From: Cyclobacteriaceae bacterium
GTDB taxonomy: Bacteria; Bacteroidota; Bacteroidia; Cytophagales; Cyclobacteriaceae
Direction: 5' to 3'
Assembly (NCBI GenBank): GCA_016787725.1
Contig: JAEUTZ010000012.1
Span: 1 to 38,890 of the forward strand
Length of the DNA stretch: 38,890 bases
Shown: in pieces, positions 25,948-34,106 of the stretch
Numbering within the stretch: position 1 is the stretch's first letter
Layout: the number at the start of each line of letters is the position of its first letter
Notes under the pieces: generated by a model
What the model was told of the DNA's origin: nothing
The model's database searches: none
Seen by the model: the letters and a program-made list of their open reading frames with translations, nothing else
Made by a program: the position numbers and the translations under genes

Positions 25948-26336
25948 AATGCAAGCCGGCTTATCGCCCATCGCCAATTGACGGTGGGAGGAAAGTCCGG
26001 GCAACACAGAGCATCGTACTTCCTAACGGGAAGGTCCGCCAATTGGCGGAACAGATAGTGCCACAGAAAACAAACTACCTTGGCGGTTTCCGTCAGGGAA
26101 AAGGTGAAACGGTGGAGTAAGAGCCCACCGCCTGCGTGGTGACAGGCAGGGCACGGCAAACCTTACGAGTTGAAAGGCCAAATAGGTCACGCCCATGAAA
26201 GTGATTAGCGGCTCGCTAATAGGTAACGCTGGCGTGATTGGGTAGGCTGCTTGAGCCGTACTGCGAAGTACGGACCAGATAAATGATAGGCACTCCGATT
26301 TATCGGAGAACAGAACCCGGCTTACAGGCTTGCATT
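25948..26336 (+). ncRNA. rnpB: RNase P RNA, bacterial type A
   Basis: The catalytic RNA that trims tRNA 5' ends. The terminal P1 helix pairs AATGCAAGCC (25948-25957) with GGCTTGCATT (26327-26336). Universally conserved core strings are present: GAGGAAAGTCCGGGC near the 5' end, ACAGATAGTGCC and GGTGAAACGG in the middle, GGTAAACCC-like region, and ACAGAACCCGGCTTAC near the 3' end. A further hairpin is CTCCGA/TCGGAG (26293-26308). The exact 3' end may run a few bases further. Confidence 0.95.
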
Positions 26337-26373
26337 TACTTTTTATTTAAGTTTAACAATCAAATAATTTACT

Positions 26374-27534
26374 GTGCCGAAAGTTCTCATCATCGAAGAC
26401 GAAGCCAGCATTCGGGCCGTCTTAAAAGATATCCTTAAAGATCAAAAGGAATTAAAGCTGGAAGTAGACGAGGCGAAAGATGGAGTTGAAGGATTATCCC
26501 GCCTGGAGCAGGATCATTACGAGGTGGTGTTTTGCGATATCAAAATGCCAAAAATGGATGGCATGGAAGTATTACAACAGGCAAAATCCAAGGGAATATC
26601 CTCCACCTTCATTATGATCTCGGCTCATGGCACCACCGAGATTGCCGTAGATGCAACCAAACTGGGGGCTTATGATTTCCTGCAAAAGCCACCGGATTTA
26701 AACCGGCTTTTGATTACGCTCCGCAATGCGCTGGACAAAAACAATCTGGTTAAGGAAACCAGGTCGCTCAAGAAAAAAGTGTCTCAGAAATACGAAATCA
26801 TTGGCGCATCGCAAGCCCTTACCGGGGTGATGGAAATGATTGAAAAGGTAGCCCCCACCGATGCCCGGGTATTGATCACCGGTCCAAATGGATCAGGTAA
26901 AGAGTTGGTAGCACGGCAAATTCATGAGCGAAGTGCACGCTGCCACGGGATGTTTGTGGAAGTAAACTGCGCAGCTATTCCCTCTGAACTGATTGAAAGT
27001 GAGCTATTCGGTCACGAGAAAGGTTCCTTTACCTCTGCCATCAAACAACGCATCGGAAAATTTGAGCAGGCGGAAGGAGGTACCCTCTTCCTGGATGAAA
27101 TCGGGGATATGAGCTTGGCTGCCCAGGCCAAGGTATTGCGCGCGCTGCAAGAAAGTAAAATTACCAGGGTGGGTGGCGATAAGGATATTGTTGTGAATGT
27201 GCGGGTTCTGGCTGCCACCAATAAAGACCTCAAGAAAGAGATTGCCGAGAATCGGTTCCGGGAGGATCTCTATCATCGACTCTCTGTCATCGTGATCAAA
27301 GTGCCAGCCCTTCAGGATCGAACAGAGGATATACCCTTGCTCGTTGAAAAATTCCTTGGCGATATAGCCCTGGACTACGGAAACAAAAAGAAAGAAATCA
27401 CAAAAGAGGCCCTGGAGTTGCTCAAGAAACACCCATGGACTGGGAACATCCGTGAGCTGAGGAACGTGACTGAACGGTTGGTAATTATGAGCGGTGATCC
27501 GATTGGAACCGCAGACGTGAAGAAATACCTTTAA
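26374..27534 (+). CDS. Sigma54-type response regulator without DNA-binding domain
   Basis: A 386-residue two-domain protein. The receiver has Asp9, phospho-acceptor Asp55 and Lys105. The AAA+ domain has Walker A GPNGSGKE (170-177) and Walker B LFLDEIGD, and ends with the usual PWTGNIRELRNVTERLVI segment. It stops a dozen residues later, without the Fis-type helix-turn-helix that other NtrC proteins carry. The sigma54-contact loop GAFTGA is GSFTSA (217-222). The start must be GTG, since a stop lies three codons upstream. HTH-less members of this kind are found in Bacteroidota, so this is a family trait rather than a truncation (from knowledge of the group). It lies 37 bp after rnpB, with no kinase gene next to it. 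Confidence 0.9.
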   Translation: MPKVLIIEDEASIRAVLKDILKDQKELKLEVDEAKDGVEGLSRLEQDHYEVVFCDIKMPKMDGMEVLQQAKSKGISSTFIMISAHGTTEIAVDATKLGAYDFLQKPPDLNRLLITLRNALDKNNLVKETRSLKKKVSQKYEIIGASQALTGVMEMIEKVAPTDARVLITGPNGSGKELVARQIHERSARCHGMFVEVNCAAIPSELIESELFGHEKGSFTSAIKQRIGKFEQAEGGTLFLDEIGDMSLAAQAKVLRALQESKITRVGGDKDIVVNVRVLAATNKDLKKEIAENRFREDLYHRLSVIVIKVPALQDRTEDIPLLVEKFLGDIALDYGNKKKEITKEALELLKKHPWTGNIRELRNVTERLVIMSGDPIGTADVKKYL

Positions 27535-27540
27535 AAGCCT

Positions 27541-27657
27541 TTAAATACGGCTTTCAGTCGGCTTCTTCACTTCCTTCTTGCTGTAAGTCGGGCAGGTGTA
27601 CTGGCTGCACGAAGTAAGGAATGCAAGCAGGGCAGCAAAAGCGAGAATTTTCTTCAT
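27541..27657 (-). CDS. 38-residue lipoprotein
   Basis: A tiny gene on the minus strand: MKKILAFAALLAFLTSC is a textbook lipoprotein signal with lipobox LTSC (Cys17), leaving a 22-residue mature peptide (CSQYTCPTYSKKEVKKPTES then RI) with a second Cys and many Lys. It has a near-ideal promoter 22-52 bp upstream. The stop codon lies 6 bases from that of the convergent regulator. Because of its size it would usually go unannotated. Signal peptide, promoter and codon use support a real gene; function unknown. Confidence 0.72.
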   Translation of the reverse strand: MKKILAFAALLAFLTSCSQYTCPTYSKKEVKKPTESRI

Positions 27658-27678
27658 AATTAGCGGCTTTAGTAAAAA

Positions 27679-27709
27679 CAAAAATATCAATCTTTTATTT
27701 TCTAACAAA
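27679..27709 (-). promoter_or_regulatory. Bacteroidota-type promoter of the 38-residue lipoprotein gene
   Basis: The minus strand reads TTTG-N19-TATTTTTG, an exact -33/-7 match to TTTG-N19-TAnnTTTG. Leader about 15-18 nt. Confidence 0.65.
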
Positions 27710-27747
27710 TAATATACCTAAAAAATGCCGTTTGGCGAAAAAAACGA

Positions 27748-28734
27748 CTATCCAACAAGCAAATTGCAACCACGGACATCCGAATTGTCCATTCTGCCAA
27801 GTACTTCAAAATAACCCGGTTGACTAAGTCTGCCTAAATCCTGGGTTTCAATAAAGGCACAGGAATGAAAATTTGCGAGATCAATCACATTAATTATCCC
27901 TGCCCGCCCCGAAACCCATTGAAATGGATCATTCAAATCCCGGGTAAAAATCTTCATCCATGGAGGACATGCATAGTAACCCCCACCCTGGGAGTAAGCC
28001 TGCGACATTAGTTCAGTCATGCCATATTCGGAGTGAATGGCGGGCACCCGAAACCGATCCGTCAGACAGCCATGGACCTCTTCCCGGATTAATTCCTTTC
28101 TTCGGCCCTTCATGCCTCCCGTTTCCATAATGATGGCGTTTCCTAAATCCACAGGATGTGCTTCAGCCAAATCCAGTAATGCAAAAGTAACGCCCCACAA
28201 TATAACCTGTCGTTTATCGTGCTTTATCGTGCCCAAATTTTCGATAAGTTCCTTGTGGTTATACAAATAGAACCCGGAATATTCAGAATCACTTTGCTTT
28301 ATAAAATGGTCCAACATCGCAATCAATGACGACCCACTGCGCTCCAGATACGAAGGCAACAAGGCGACAATATGATAATTCGATAGCGGCCCGTACGTAT
28401 ACTCGAAAATTCGGGTCGATAATTCCCGGTAGAAATCAAGATCATAAACCAGGTGCCGGCTGGTAATGGAGCCAGTTGTACCACTGCTGGTAAACTCCGC
28501 CTGAGGAGCCCAGTCTCCGGTTCTTACCGCCTGAGATTTAAAGAAATTAATTGGTAGAAACGGAATTTGAGAAATCGTCTGAATAGAATCTATATGGGTA
28601 TTGAGATGCTTTAAATAATGTTGATAAACCGGGTTTTTCAACGCCTGAAATCGGAACAAATGCAATGCAATATCCTCGAAATTGCTTTCGTTTACAGAAT
28701 ACAATGCATCTTTAAAACTTTTGAATGTATCCAA
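27748..28734 (-). CDS. LuxE/PaaK-like acyl-activating protein
   Basis: A 328-residue member of the acyl-protein synthetase (LuxE) branch of the AMP-forming ligase fold. The phosphate-binding loop is FTSSGTTGS (81-89). Further motifs are GVTFALLDL, METGGMKGRRKEL and IHSEYGMTELMSQAY; the last contains the typical acyl-adenylate site. LuxE binds a fatty acid as an acyl-enzyme; members outside bioluminescence operons activate acyl groups for other pathways, and no luxC/luxD is here. The start is TTG: no ATG or GTG precedes it in frame before a stop. It diverges from a lipoprotein gene with 34 bp between start codons. Confidence 0.85.
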   Translation of the reverse strand: MDTFKSFKDALYSVNESNFEDIALHLFRFQALKNPVYQHYLKHLNTHIDSIQTISQIPFLPINFFKSQAVRTGDWAPQAEFTSSGTTGSITSRHLVYDLDFYRELSTRIFEYTYGPLSNYHIVALLPSYLERSGSSLIAMLDHFIKQSDSEYSGFYLYNHKELIENLGTIKHDKRQVILWGVTFALLDLAEAHPVDLGNAIIMETGGMKGRRKELIREEVHGCLTDRFRVPAIHSEYGMTELMSQAYSQGGGYYACPPWMKIFTRDLNDPFQWVSGRAGIINVIDLANFHSCAFIETQDLGRLSQPGYFEVLGRMDNSDVRGCNLLVG

Positions 28735-28768
28735 GCGTTGATTATTTTTCGAGGTCTAAAGGTAGAAA

Positions 28769-29494
28769 ATGAGTGTGAAAAGAGGATTGTGGCTGTTTTT
28801 GATTACCCTTGGCGTAAGTGCCTGCTTTGACCCCCCGGAATATCCGCTCCAGCCGCAAATAGAATTTGAAAGCATCGTGTTCAAAGAATATGGTTCCGGC
28901 TTCGATAGTGAGCCCGATTCCCTGATCTTGAAAATCTCTTTTCAGGATGGCGATGGCGACCTGGGGTTGGATCCAAGCGAATTGGGTTGTGTCAGCGATA
29001 ATATCTGCTTCAATAACAAGTATTACTTCATTAAACAAGACGGAACCCCCGTAACTTATCATGACAAGCGAACCAATCCTAATTTCAGCGGTCTGCCCGA
29101 CTTTGTTAAACCTTATAACTGCATCAACTGGGAAGTTCGAACCCTGAGCTCCGGAGGACCCGTTGATACTTTATATTTTGAGATTAATCCGGATCATTAC
29201 AACATCGAAGTGGATTTCCTGGTAAAGAATCCTACTAACGGAACCTTTGAGGAGTTTGACTGGACCAAGGAATTTAACTACCCGAATTGTGGAATTTCTT
29301 TTGATGGCCGGTTCCCAATTCTTTTCAAAGACAGGCCAGGATCCCCCCTCGAGGGCACGATCAAATATGGAATGGGATCGCTCGGATTTAAGGCTTTGTT
29401 TAGCATCAAAACACTTAAACTTCGCGTACTGATCAAAGACCGTGCGCTTAACCAGAGCAACGTAATCGAAACACCTGAATTTACGTTTCAGTAA
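28769..29494 (+). CDS. Lipoprotein of unknown function
   Basis: A short signal peptide with lipobox GVSAC (Cys19) is followed by a 220-residue beta-rich mature region. It contains a calcium-loop-like DGDGDLGLD, several Cys that may form disulfides (CVSDNIC, PNCG), and FDWTKEFNYPNCGISFDGRF. The C-terminal part (LRVLIKDRALNQSNVIETPE) resembles an immunoglobulin-like strand pair. It is probably exposed on the outer membrane. I do not recognise the family, though such DGDGDLG proteins are common in Bacteroidota. It converges on the dehydrogenase gene with 3 bp between stops. Confidence 0.78.
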   Translation: MSVKRGLWLFLITLGVSACFDPPEYPLQPQIEFESIVFKEYGSGFDSEPDSLILKISFQDGDGDLGLDPSELGCVSDNICFNNKYYFIKQDGTPVTYHDKRTNPNFSGLPDFVKPYNCINWEVRTLSSGGPVDTLYFEINPDHYNIEVDFLVKNPTNGTFEEFDWTKEFNYPNCGISFDGRFPILFKDRPGSPLEGTIKYGMGSLGFKALFSIKTLKLRVLIKDRALNQSNVIETPEFTFQ

Positions 29495-29497
29495 TTG

Positions 29498-31900
29498 CTA
29501 GTAGAGTTTTGGAAATCGTTCCGGATCAACTTCGTTCATGAGGGTGTAGACGGAGTCAAAAACATCCTCGGGGTTGGGCTTTGAAAAATAGTCACCATCC
29601 GATCCATAAGCCGGCCGATGTTCTTTGGCGGTAAGCGTACGCGGGGCAGAATCGAGAAATTGATAGGCTTGTTGTCCTTCCAACACTTGTTGCATCATAA
29701 AGGCTGTGGCTCCACCGGGTACATCTTCATCGGTAAAAAGCACCCGATTTGTTTTCTTAATTGATTCAACAATTAAATGGTGGCGATCGAACGGTAGTAA
29801 ACTCTGCACATCAATTACTTCACATGAAATTCCAACCTGTGCCAAATCCCCAACGGCTTCCATAACAATCCGGCACATTGAACCATACGTAACAATGGTT
29901 ACATCGGCTCCTTCTTGCAATATCTCCGGTATTCCCAGCGGAACTGTAAACGTAGCAATATTATCGGGCAGTTTCTCTTTTAAGCGATAGCCGTTCAGAC
30001 ATTCGATGATCAAGGCAGGATCATCCGATTGCAGCATGGTGTTGTAAAAACCGGCTGCTTGTGTCATATCGCGTGGAACCAATACATGAATACCACGGAT
30101 GGCATGCAAAATCATCCCCATGGGCGAGCCGGCATGCCAAACACCTTCTAACCGGTGGCCTCGGGTTCGGATAATCAGCGGAGCTTTTTGCCCACCTTTG
30201 GTACGGTATTGTAAACACGCCAGGTCATCAGACATAATCTGAATGGCATAAAGAAGGTAATCGAGGTATTGAATCTCGGCAATCGGTCGCAATCCACGCA
30301 AGGCAGCCCCGATTCCTTGACCCACGATGGTACACTCACGAATTCCGGTGTCGGTTACCCGCCATTCGCCAAACTTCTGCTGTAAGCCGGCAAAACCCTG
30401 ATTAACATCCCCGATTTTACCAACATCTTCTCCAAATGCAAGAATACGCGGATCGCGGCTCAGGGCCTCCTGGAAACAAGCTTGCAATACTTCACGGCCA
30501 TCTACCAACGGAGACTTTTCTGAATAAACTGGTTTAACACCTTCAACATGCAAGGCCGACCATTCGGATTGACTATAGAGATGAGAACTAAAGCGGTCAT
30601 CGTTGGCCACTTCCATCTCCTTAATCCAGGCGGATAATTCCTCACGGGTTGTTGTGGTGTCACTTCTTAGAACACGAATAGCTTTGCGAGCCACTTTCAT
30701 CGCATCCATACGGAGCGGATTAATCGTTTTTCTCAGTTCCAGCAAGTACTCCTCTAGTTGAGGATACTCAGCAGTGGCGTTTTCCAGAATCTGCTCAAGT
30801 CGTTTTTGATCTTTTTGGATTTCCTGATTGAAGATTTTCCAAGCAGTCTCTTTAGCCGCTTTTGCTGTGGCTTTGGCTTCTTTCTCCAACTCATTCAGCT
30901 CCTCGGAAGTGGCCATGCCGTTTTCCAAAATCCACTCGCGCATCTTGCGGATACAATCGTGCTGAGTTTCCCAGGCCAAACGTTCTTTCGTTTTATAACG
31001 CTCGTGCGATCCTGATGTCGAATGGCCCTGAGGCTGGGTCATTTCAGTAACATGAAGCAGTACGGGTACGTGTTCTTCGCGACACACCTTTTCTGCCGCC
31101 TCATAGGTTTTAAGCAATCCCGTGTAATCCCACCCTCGCACGGTAAAGATTTCATAGCCTTTTTCCGTGGAAGTGCGTTGAAAGCCTGCTAGAATTTTGG
31201 AGATACTGCCTTTGGTAGTTTGATATTCCTTTGGAACGGAGATTCCATACTCATCATCCCACACCGAAACCAGCATGGGCACTTGTAACACTCCGCCTGC
31301 ATTGATGGCTTCAAAAAACAGACCTTCCGAAGTGGAGGCATTACCAATTGTGCCAAAAGCAATTTCACGTCCCTGATTGCTCAATTCCGTGAATGCTGCC
31401 AAGCCGGGATTATTTTTAAAAAGTTTGGAAGCATAAGCGAGGCCTACCAACCGCGGCATTTGGCCAGCCGTTGGTGAGATATCCGAACTACTATTCTTTA
31501 TCTGAGCTAAATTCTTGAAAGCACCACGCTCATCAATCATGCGGGTAGCAAAGTGACCGTTCATTAATCTACCGGCTGAGGCCGGATCCGCCTCTACATC
31601 GGGATGAGCATACAGTTGCGCAAAATATTGTTGCAAGGTAAGTTCACCAATGGCCAGCATAAAAGTCTGATCTCGGTAATAACCGGCCCGATGGTCTCCT
31701 GGCCGGAAGACTTTGGCCATGGCAATCTGTGCCAACTCTTTCCCATCGCCAAAAATTCCGAATTTGGCTTTGCCCATGAAAACTTCTTTACGGCCCAATA
31801 AGCTTGCTTCTCGACTTTCGCATGCCAATCGGTAGTCCGCCAGAATGGAGGAGACTTTCTTAGCGGATAATCCACTCACCATTGTCTTGGTTGGGCTCAT
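29498..31900 (-). CDS. Fused 2-oxoacid dehydrogenase E1 (alpha/beta)
   Basis: An 800-residue thiamine-diphosphate enzyme in which the alpha subunit (about 1-340) and beta subunit (about 465-800) of a pyruvate or branched-chain 2-oxoacid dehydrogenase are one polypeptide. The alpha part has GYYRDQTF, GTIGNASTSEGLFFEAIN and the phosphorylation-loop-like GHSTSGSHERYKTKE. The beta part has FGEDVGKIGDVNQGFAGLQ, GQGIGAALRGLRPIAEIQY and DVQSLLPFD. A helical, charged linker (about 340-460) joins them. E2 and E3 are not in the window. Whether the substrate is pyruvate or branched 2-oxoacids cannot be settled from sequence alone. Confidence 0.9.
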   Translation of the reverse strand: MSPTKTMVSGLSAKKVSSILADYRLACESREASLLGRKEVFMGKAKFGIFGDGKELAQIAMAKVFRPGDHRAGYYRDQTFMLAIGELTLQQYFAQLYAHPDVEADPASAGRLMNGHFATRMIDERGAFKNLAQIKNSSSDISPTAGQMPRLVGLAYASKLFKNNPGLAAFTELSNQGREIAFGTIGNASTSEGLFFEAINAGGVLQVPMLVSVWDDEYGISVPKEYQTTKGSISKILAGFQRTSTEKGYEIFTVRGWDYTGLLKTYEAAEKVCREEHVPVLLHVTEMTQPQGHSTSGSHERYKTKERLAWETQHDCIRKMREWILENGMATSEELNELEKEAKATAKAAKETAWKIFNQEIQKDQKRLEQILENATAEYPQLEEYLLELRKTINPLRMDAMKVARKAIRVLRSDTTTTREELSAWIKEMEVANDDRFSSHLYSQSEWSALHVEGVKPVYSEKSPLVDGREVLQACFQEALSRDPRILAFGEDVGKIGDVNQGFAGLQQKFGEWRVTDTGIRECTIVGQGIGAALRGLRPIAEIQYLDYLLYAIQIMSDDLACLQYRTKGGQKAPLIIRTRGHRLEGVWHAGSPMGMILHAIRGIHVLVPRDMTQAAGFYNTMLQSDDPALIIECLNGYRLKEKLPDNIATFTVPLGIPEILQEGADVTIVTYGSMCRIVMEAVGDLAQVGISCEVIDVQSLLPFDRHHLIVESIKKTNRVLFTDEDVPGGATAFMMQQVLEGQQAYQFLDSAPRTLTAKEHRPAYGSDGDYFSKPNPEDVFDSVYTLMNEVDPERFPKLY

Positions 31901-31991
31901 GGCAATGAGGTTGGTTGTTCGTCAAAAATAGGTAAAATAGCAGGATGACTCAAAGCAAAAAAAATCTCAATAGAAAATACCGCAAATTCGT

Positions 31992-32363
31992 TTACGAACC
32001 AAAGAATGTCACCCAATCGCCATGCATCACAATCGGATAATTTGAAGCATTTTCAAACAAGTAGATTTTTACCGGTTGCTCTTGAATTGAAATGGTGGTT
32101 ACGTGGTAACCGGCATTCATTTCAATCTCTTGTATTTTGCGCTCCGTTTCCGGATAATGTACCTGCATTACTTCTATCAGAATCTTGCTGTTTGGGTTGC
32201 TCGATTTTACTGCACAGGGATACGCCCCCAGCGAGAATAAATCATATCCTGTCAACCATTGACTGAATTGATAGCGTAAGCCCGCTTGAAATTCCTGATA
32301 AAGTGGCATCCCTCTGCGCAAGGAACCGTAAAATGCATAAGCCGGTTGAGCAATCCTGGTCAT
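31992..32363 (-). CDS. Gamma-glutamylcyclotransferase-like (AIG2) protein
   Basis: A 123-residue single-domain protein beginning ARG-like AQPAYAFYGSLRRGM, the YGSL motif that binds the glutamyl substrate in this fold, followed by LTGYDLFSLGAYPCAV and the helix VHYPETERKIQEIEM. The family includes gamma-glutamyl cyclotransferases and gamma-glutamylamine cyclotransferases; a catalytic Glu is plausible at the EMNAGYH segment. I use the ATG at 32363; a TTG one codon upstream is possible. It diverges from alanine dehydrogenase. Confidence 0.82.
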   Translation of the reverse strand: MTRIAQPAYAFYGSLRRGMPLYQEFQAGLRYQFSQWLTGYDLFSLGAYPCAVKSSNPNSKILIEVMQVHYPETERKIQEIEMNAGYHVTTISIQEQPVKIYLFENASNYPIVMHGDWVTFFGS

Positions 32364-32404
32364 CAAAAAGTATTAAAACACCTCCCGCAATCGTATCCGA
32401 ATGC

Positions 32405-32412
32405 TATCTTTG
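32405..32412 (+). promoter_or_regulatory. -7 promoter element of ald
   Basis: TATCTTTG matches TAnnTTTG, giving a leader of about 54 nt. No TTG is seen at the -33 distance. Confidence 0.4.
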
Positions 32413-32471
32413 CGGTGCTTTTTTAAGCAGCAAAAAGACCTGTAATAGTAATAAAATAACCCACAATCCAT

Positions 32472-33587
32472 ATGATTATTGGCGTACCGAAAGAAATAAA
32501 GAATAATGAGAATCGGGTTGCCGTAACACCGGCCGGAGCTCAGGAGTTTATAAAGAAAGGACATACCGTTTACATTCAAACCAAAGCGGGTGAAGGCAGT
32601 GGCTTCAGCGATGAAGAGTATGCTGGTGCCGGTGCCAAAATTTTACCAAAGGCAGAAGATGTATTCAGTACCGCTGAAATGATTATTAAGGTAAAGGAGC
32701 CGATTGAACAAGAATATGGACTCATAAAAAAAGATCAACTTGTTTTTACTTATTTTCATTTCGCATCCTACGAACCGCTGGCTCACGCCATGATTAAAAC
32801 CGGTGCAGTATGCCTGGCGTACGAAACGGTTGAGCGTCCGGATAGAAGTTTGCCGCTCCTAGTTCCGATGTCAGAAGTAGCCGGCCGGATGGCCATTCAG
32901 GAAGGTGCCAAATACCTGGAGAAGCCATTGAAGGGACGGGGAATTTTATTGGGAGGCGTACCGGGTGTAATGCCCGCCAAAGTATTGATTTTAGGAGGTG
33001 GCGTTGTGGGTACTAATGCAGCAAAAATTGCAGCCGGTATGGGGGCTGATGTGATCATTACCGATGTAAATTTAAACCGCCTTCGGTACCTCGATGATGT
33101 AATGCCGAAGAATGTACACACCATGGCTTCCAATGACTATGTGCTGCGTGAACTTGTCAAGACCTCCGATCTGATTGTGGGTGGAGTGTTGATTCCAGGA
33201 GCCAAAGCTCCTAAGCTGATAACCCGGGATATGCTGAAGACGATGCGCCCCGGTACCGTATTGGTTGATGTGGCCGTTGATCAGGGTGGGTGCATTGAAA
33301 CCTGCAAGCCAACCACGCATGAAAATCCGACTTACATCATTGATGATATTGTTCACTATTGCGTTGCCAACATGCCGGGCGCAGTTCCGTACACCTCTAC
33401 GCTGGCGTTAACCAATGCCACCTTGCCGTATGCACTCAAACTTGCCAATTTAGGTTGGAAGAAGGCGTGTAAAGATTACGAAGACTTGCAAAAAGGTTTA
33501 AACGTTGTGCAAGGCAAGGTTGTTTACAAGGCGGTTGCAGATGCCTTCAGCCTCCCCTACGTAGATGTTAAAGATGTTTTGAATTAA
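32472..33587 (+). CDS. ald: Alanine dehydrogenase
   Basis: It catalyses NAD-dependent interconversion of L-alanine and pyruvate with ammonium. The 371-residue length and residues fit well: Arg15 in ENRVAVTPAG, Lys75 in IIKVKEP, His96 in TYFHFASYEPLA, the NAD-binding GGGVVGTNAA, and catalytic Asp in LVDVAVDQGGCIET. The start ATG is the first codon of the conserved IIGVPKEIK. A promoter element lies about 60 bp upstream. Confidence 0.97.
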   Translation: MIIGVPKEIKNNENRVAVTPAGAQEFIKKGHTVYIQTKAGEGSGFSDEEYAGAGAKILPKAEDVFSTAEMIIKVKEPIEQEYGLIKKDQLVFTYFHFASYEPLAHAMIKTGAVCLAYETVERPDRSLPLLVPMSEVAGRMAIQEGAKYLEKPLKGRGILLGGVPGVMPAKVLILGGGVVGTNAAKIAAGMGADVIITDVNLNRLRYLDDVMPKNVHTMASNDYVLRELVKTSDLIVGGVLIPGAKAPKLITRDMLKTMRPGTVLVDVAVDQGGCIETCKPTTHENPTYIIDDIVHYCVANMPGAVPYTSTLALTNATLPYALKLANLGWKKACKDYEDLQKGLNVVQGKVVYKAVADAFSLPYVDVKDVLN

Positions 33588-33595
33588 GACTTTTG

Positions 33596-33630
33596 GGTTC
33601 AGGTTGCGGTGATTATTCGCAACTTGAGCC
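33596..33630. repeat. 13-bp stem-loop between convergent genes
   Basis: The arms 33596-33608 and 33618-33630 match at 11 of 13 positions, and both mismatches are G-U pairs in plus-strand RNA. The loop is 9 nt. There is no T-run, so it is not a classical terminator; it may stabilise the 3' end of the ald transcript. Confidence 0.55.
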
Positions 33631-33632
33631 AC

Positions 33633-34079
33633 CTAATCATAAGGCGGAAACGACTCCAGAAATTTAACGTCAACCCCCGGCTTTTCCGGTGCTTCAAAGC
33701 AATATTGTACCATACCGTTGGTCACAGCTACATACCGCGCTCCGATGGTCATATTATACACCGCCACCTGGTTGAAAGCCTTCTGTGTTAATTTTATTGT
33801 CGGTGACTTGCACTCGATCAGCATCCAGGGCCTGCCCTGACGATTGTGAATCACAATGTCCGATCGCTTTTGAAGTTTATTGTAGGTCAAACTGCCTTCT
33901 ACCCGAAAAAGTGCTTTCGGATATTTCAATTGTTCCACCAAATAATGAATAAAATGTTGACGAACCCATTCTTCGGGGGTAAGGACGAGGTACTTTTTTC
34001 GGATCACATCAAAAATCCATACTTTGCCTTTGTCTTTCCGTAAAGACAAATTGAATTCAGGAAGATTTAACTTGTACAC
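33633..34079 (-). CDS. HsdR_N-type protein (PD-(D/E)XK fold)
   Basis: A 148-residue protein matching the N-terminal nuclease-like domain of type I restriction subunit R, but free-standing. It reads VIRKKYLVLTPEEWVRQHFIHYL, then the core RSDIVIHN...WMLIECKSP, which supplies the Asp and Glu-x-Lys of the PD-(D/E)XK fold. No other restriction genes are near. These stand-alone HsdR_N proteins are common in Bacteroidota, and their function is not known. It diverges from AMP nucleosidase by 27 bp. Confidence 0.85.
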   Translation of the reverse strand: MYKLNLPEFNLSLRKDKGKVWIFDVIRKKYLVLTPEEWVRQHFIHYLVEQLKYPKALFRVEGSLTYNKLQKRSDIVIHNRQGRPWMLIECKSPTIKLTQKAFNQVAVYNMTIGARYVAVTNGMVQYCFEAPEKPGVDVKFLESFPPYD

Positions 34080-34106
34080 GGACTAAAAATAGGAAATCAA
34101 TCGAAT

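Noticed and set aside
25935-26159. 74-codon minus-strand frame
   Set aside because: Lies antisense inside the RNase P RNA.
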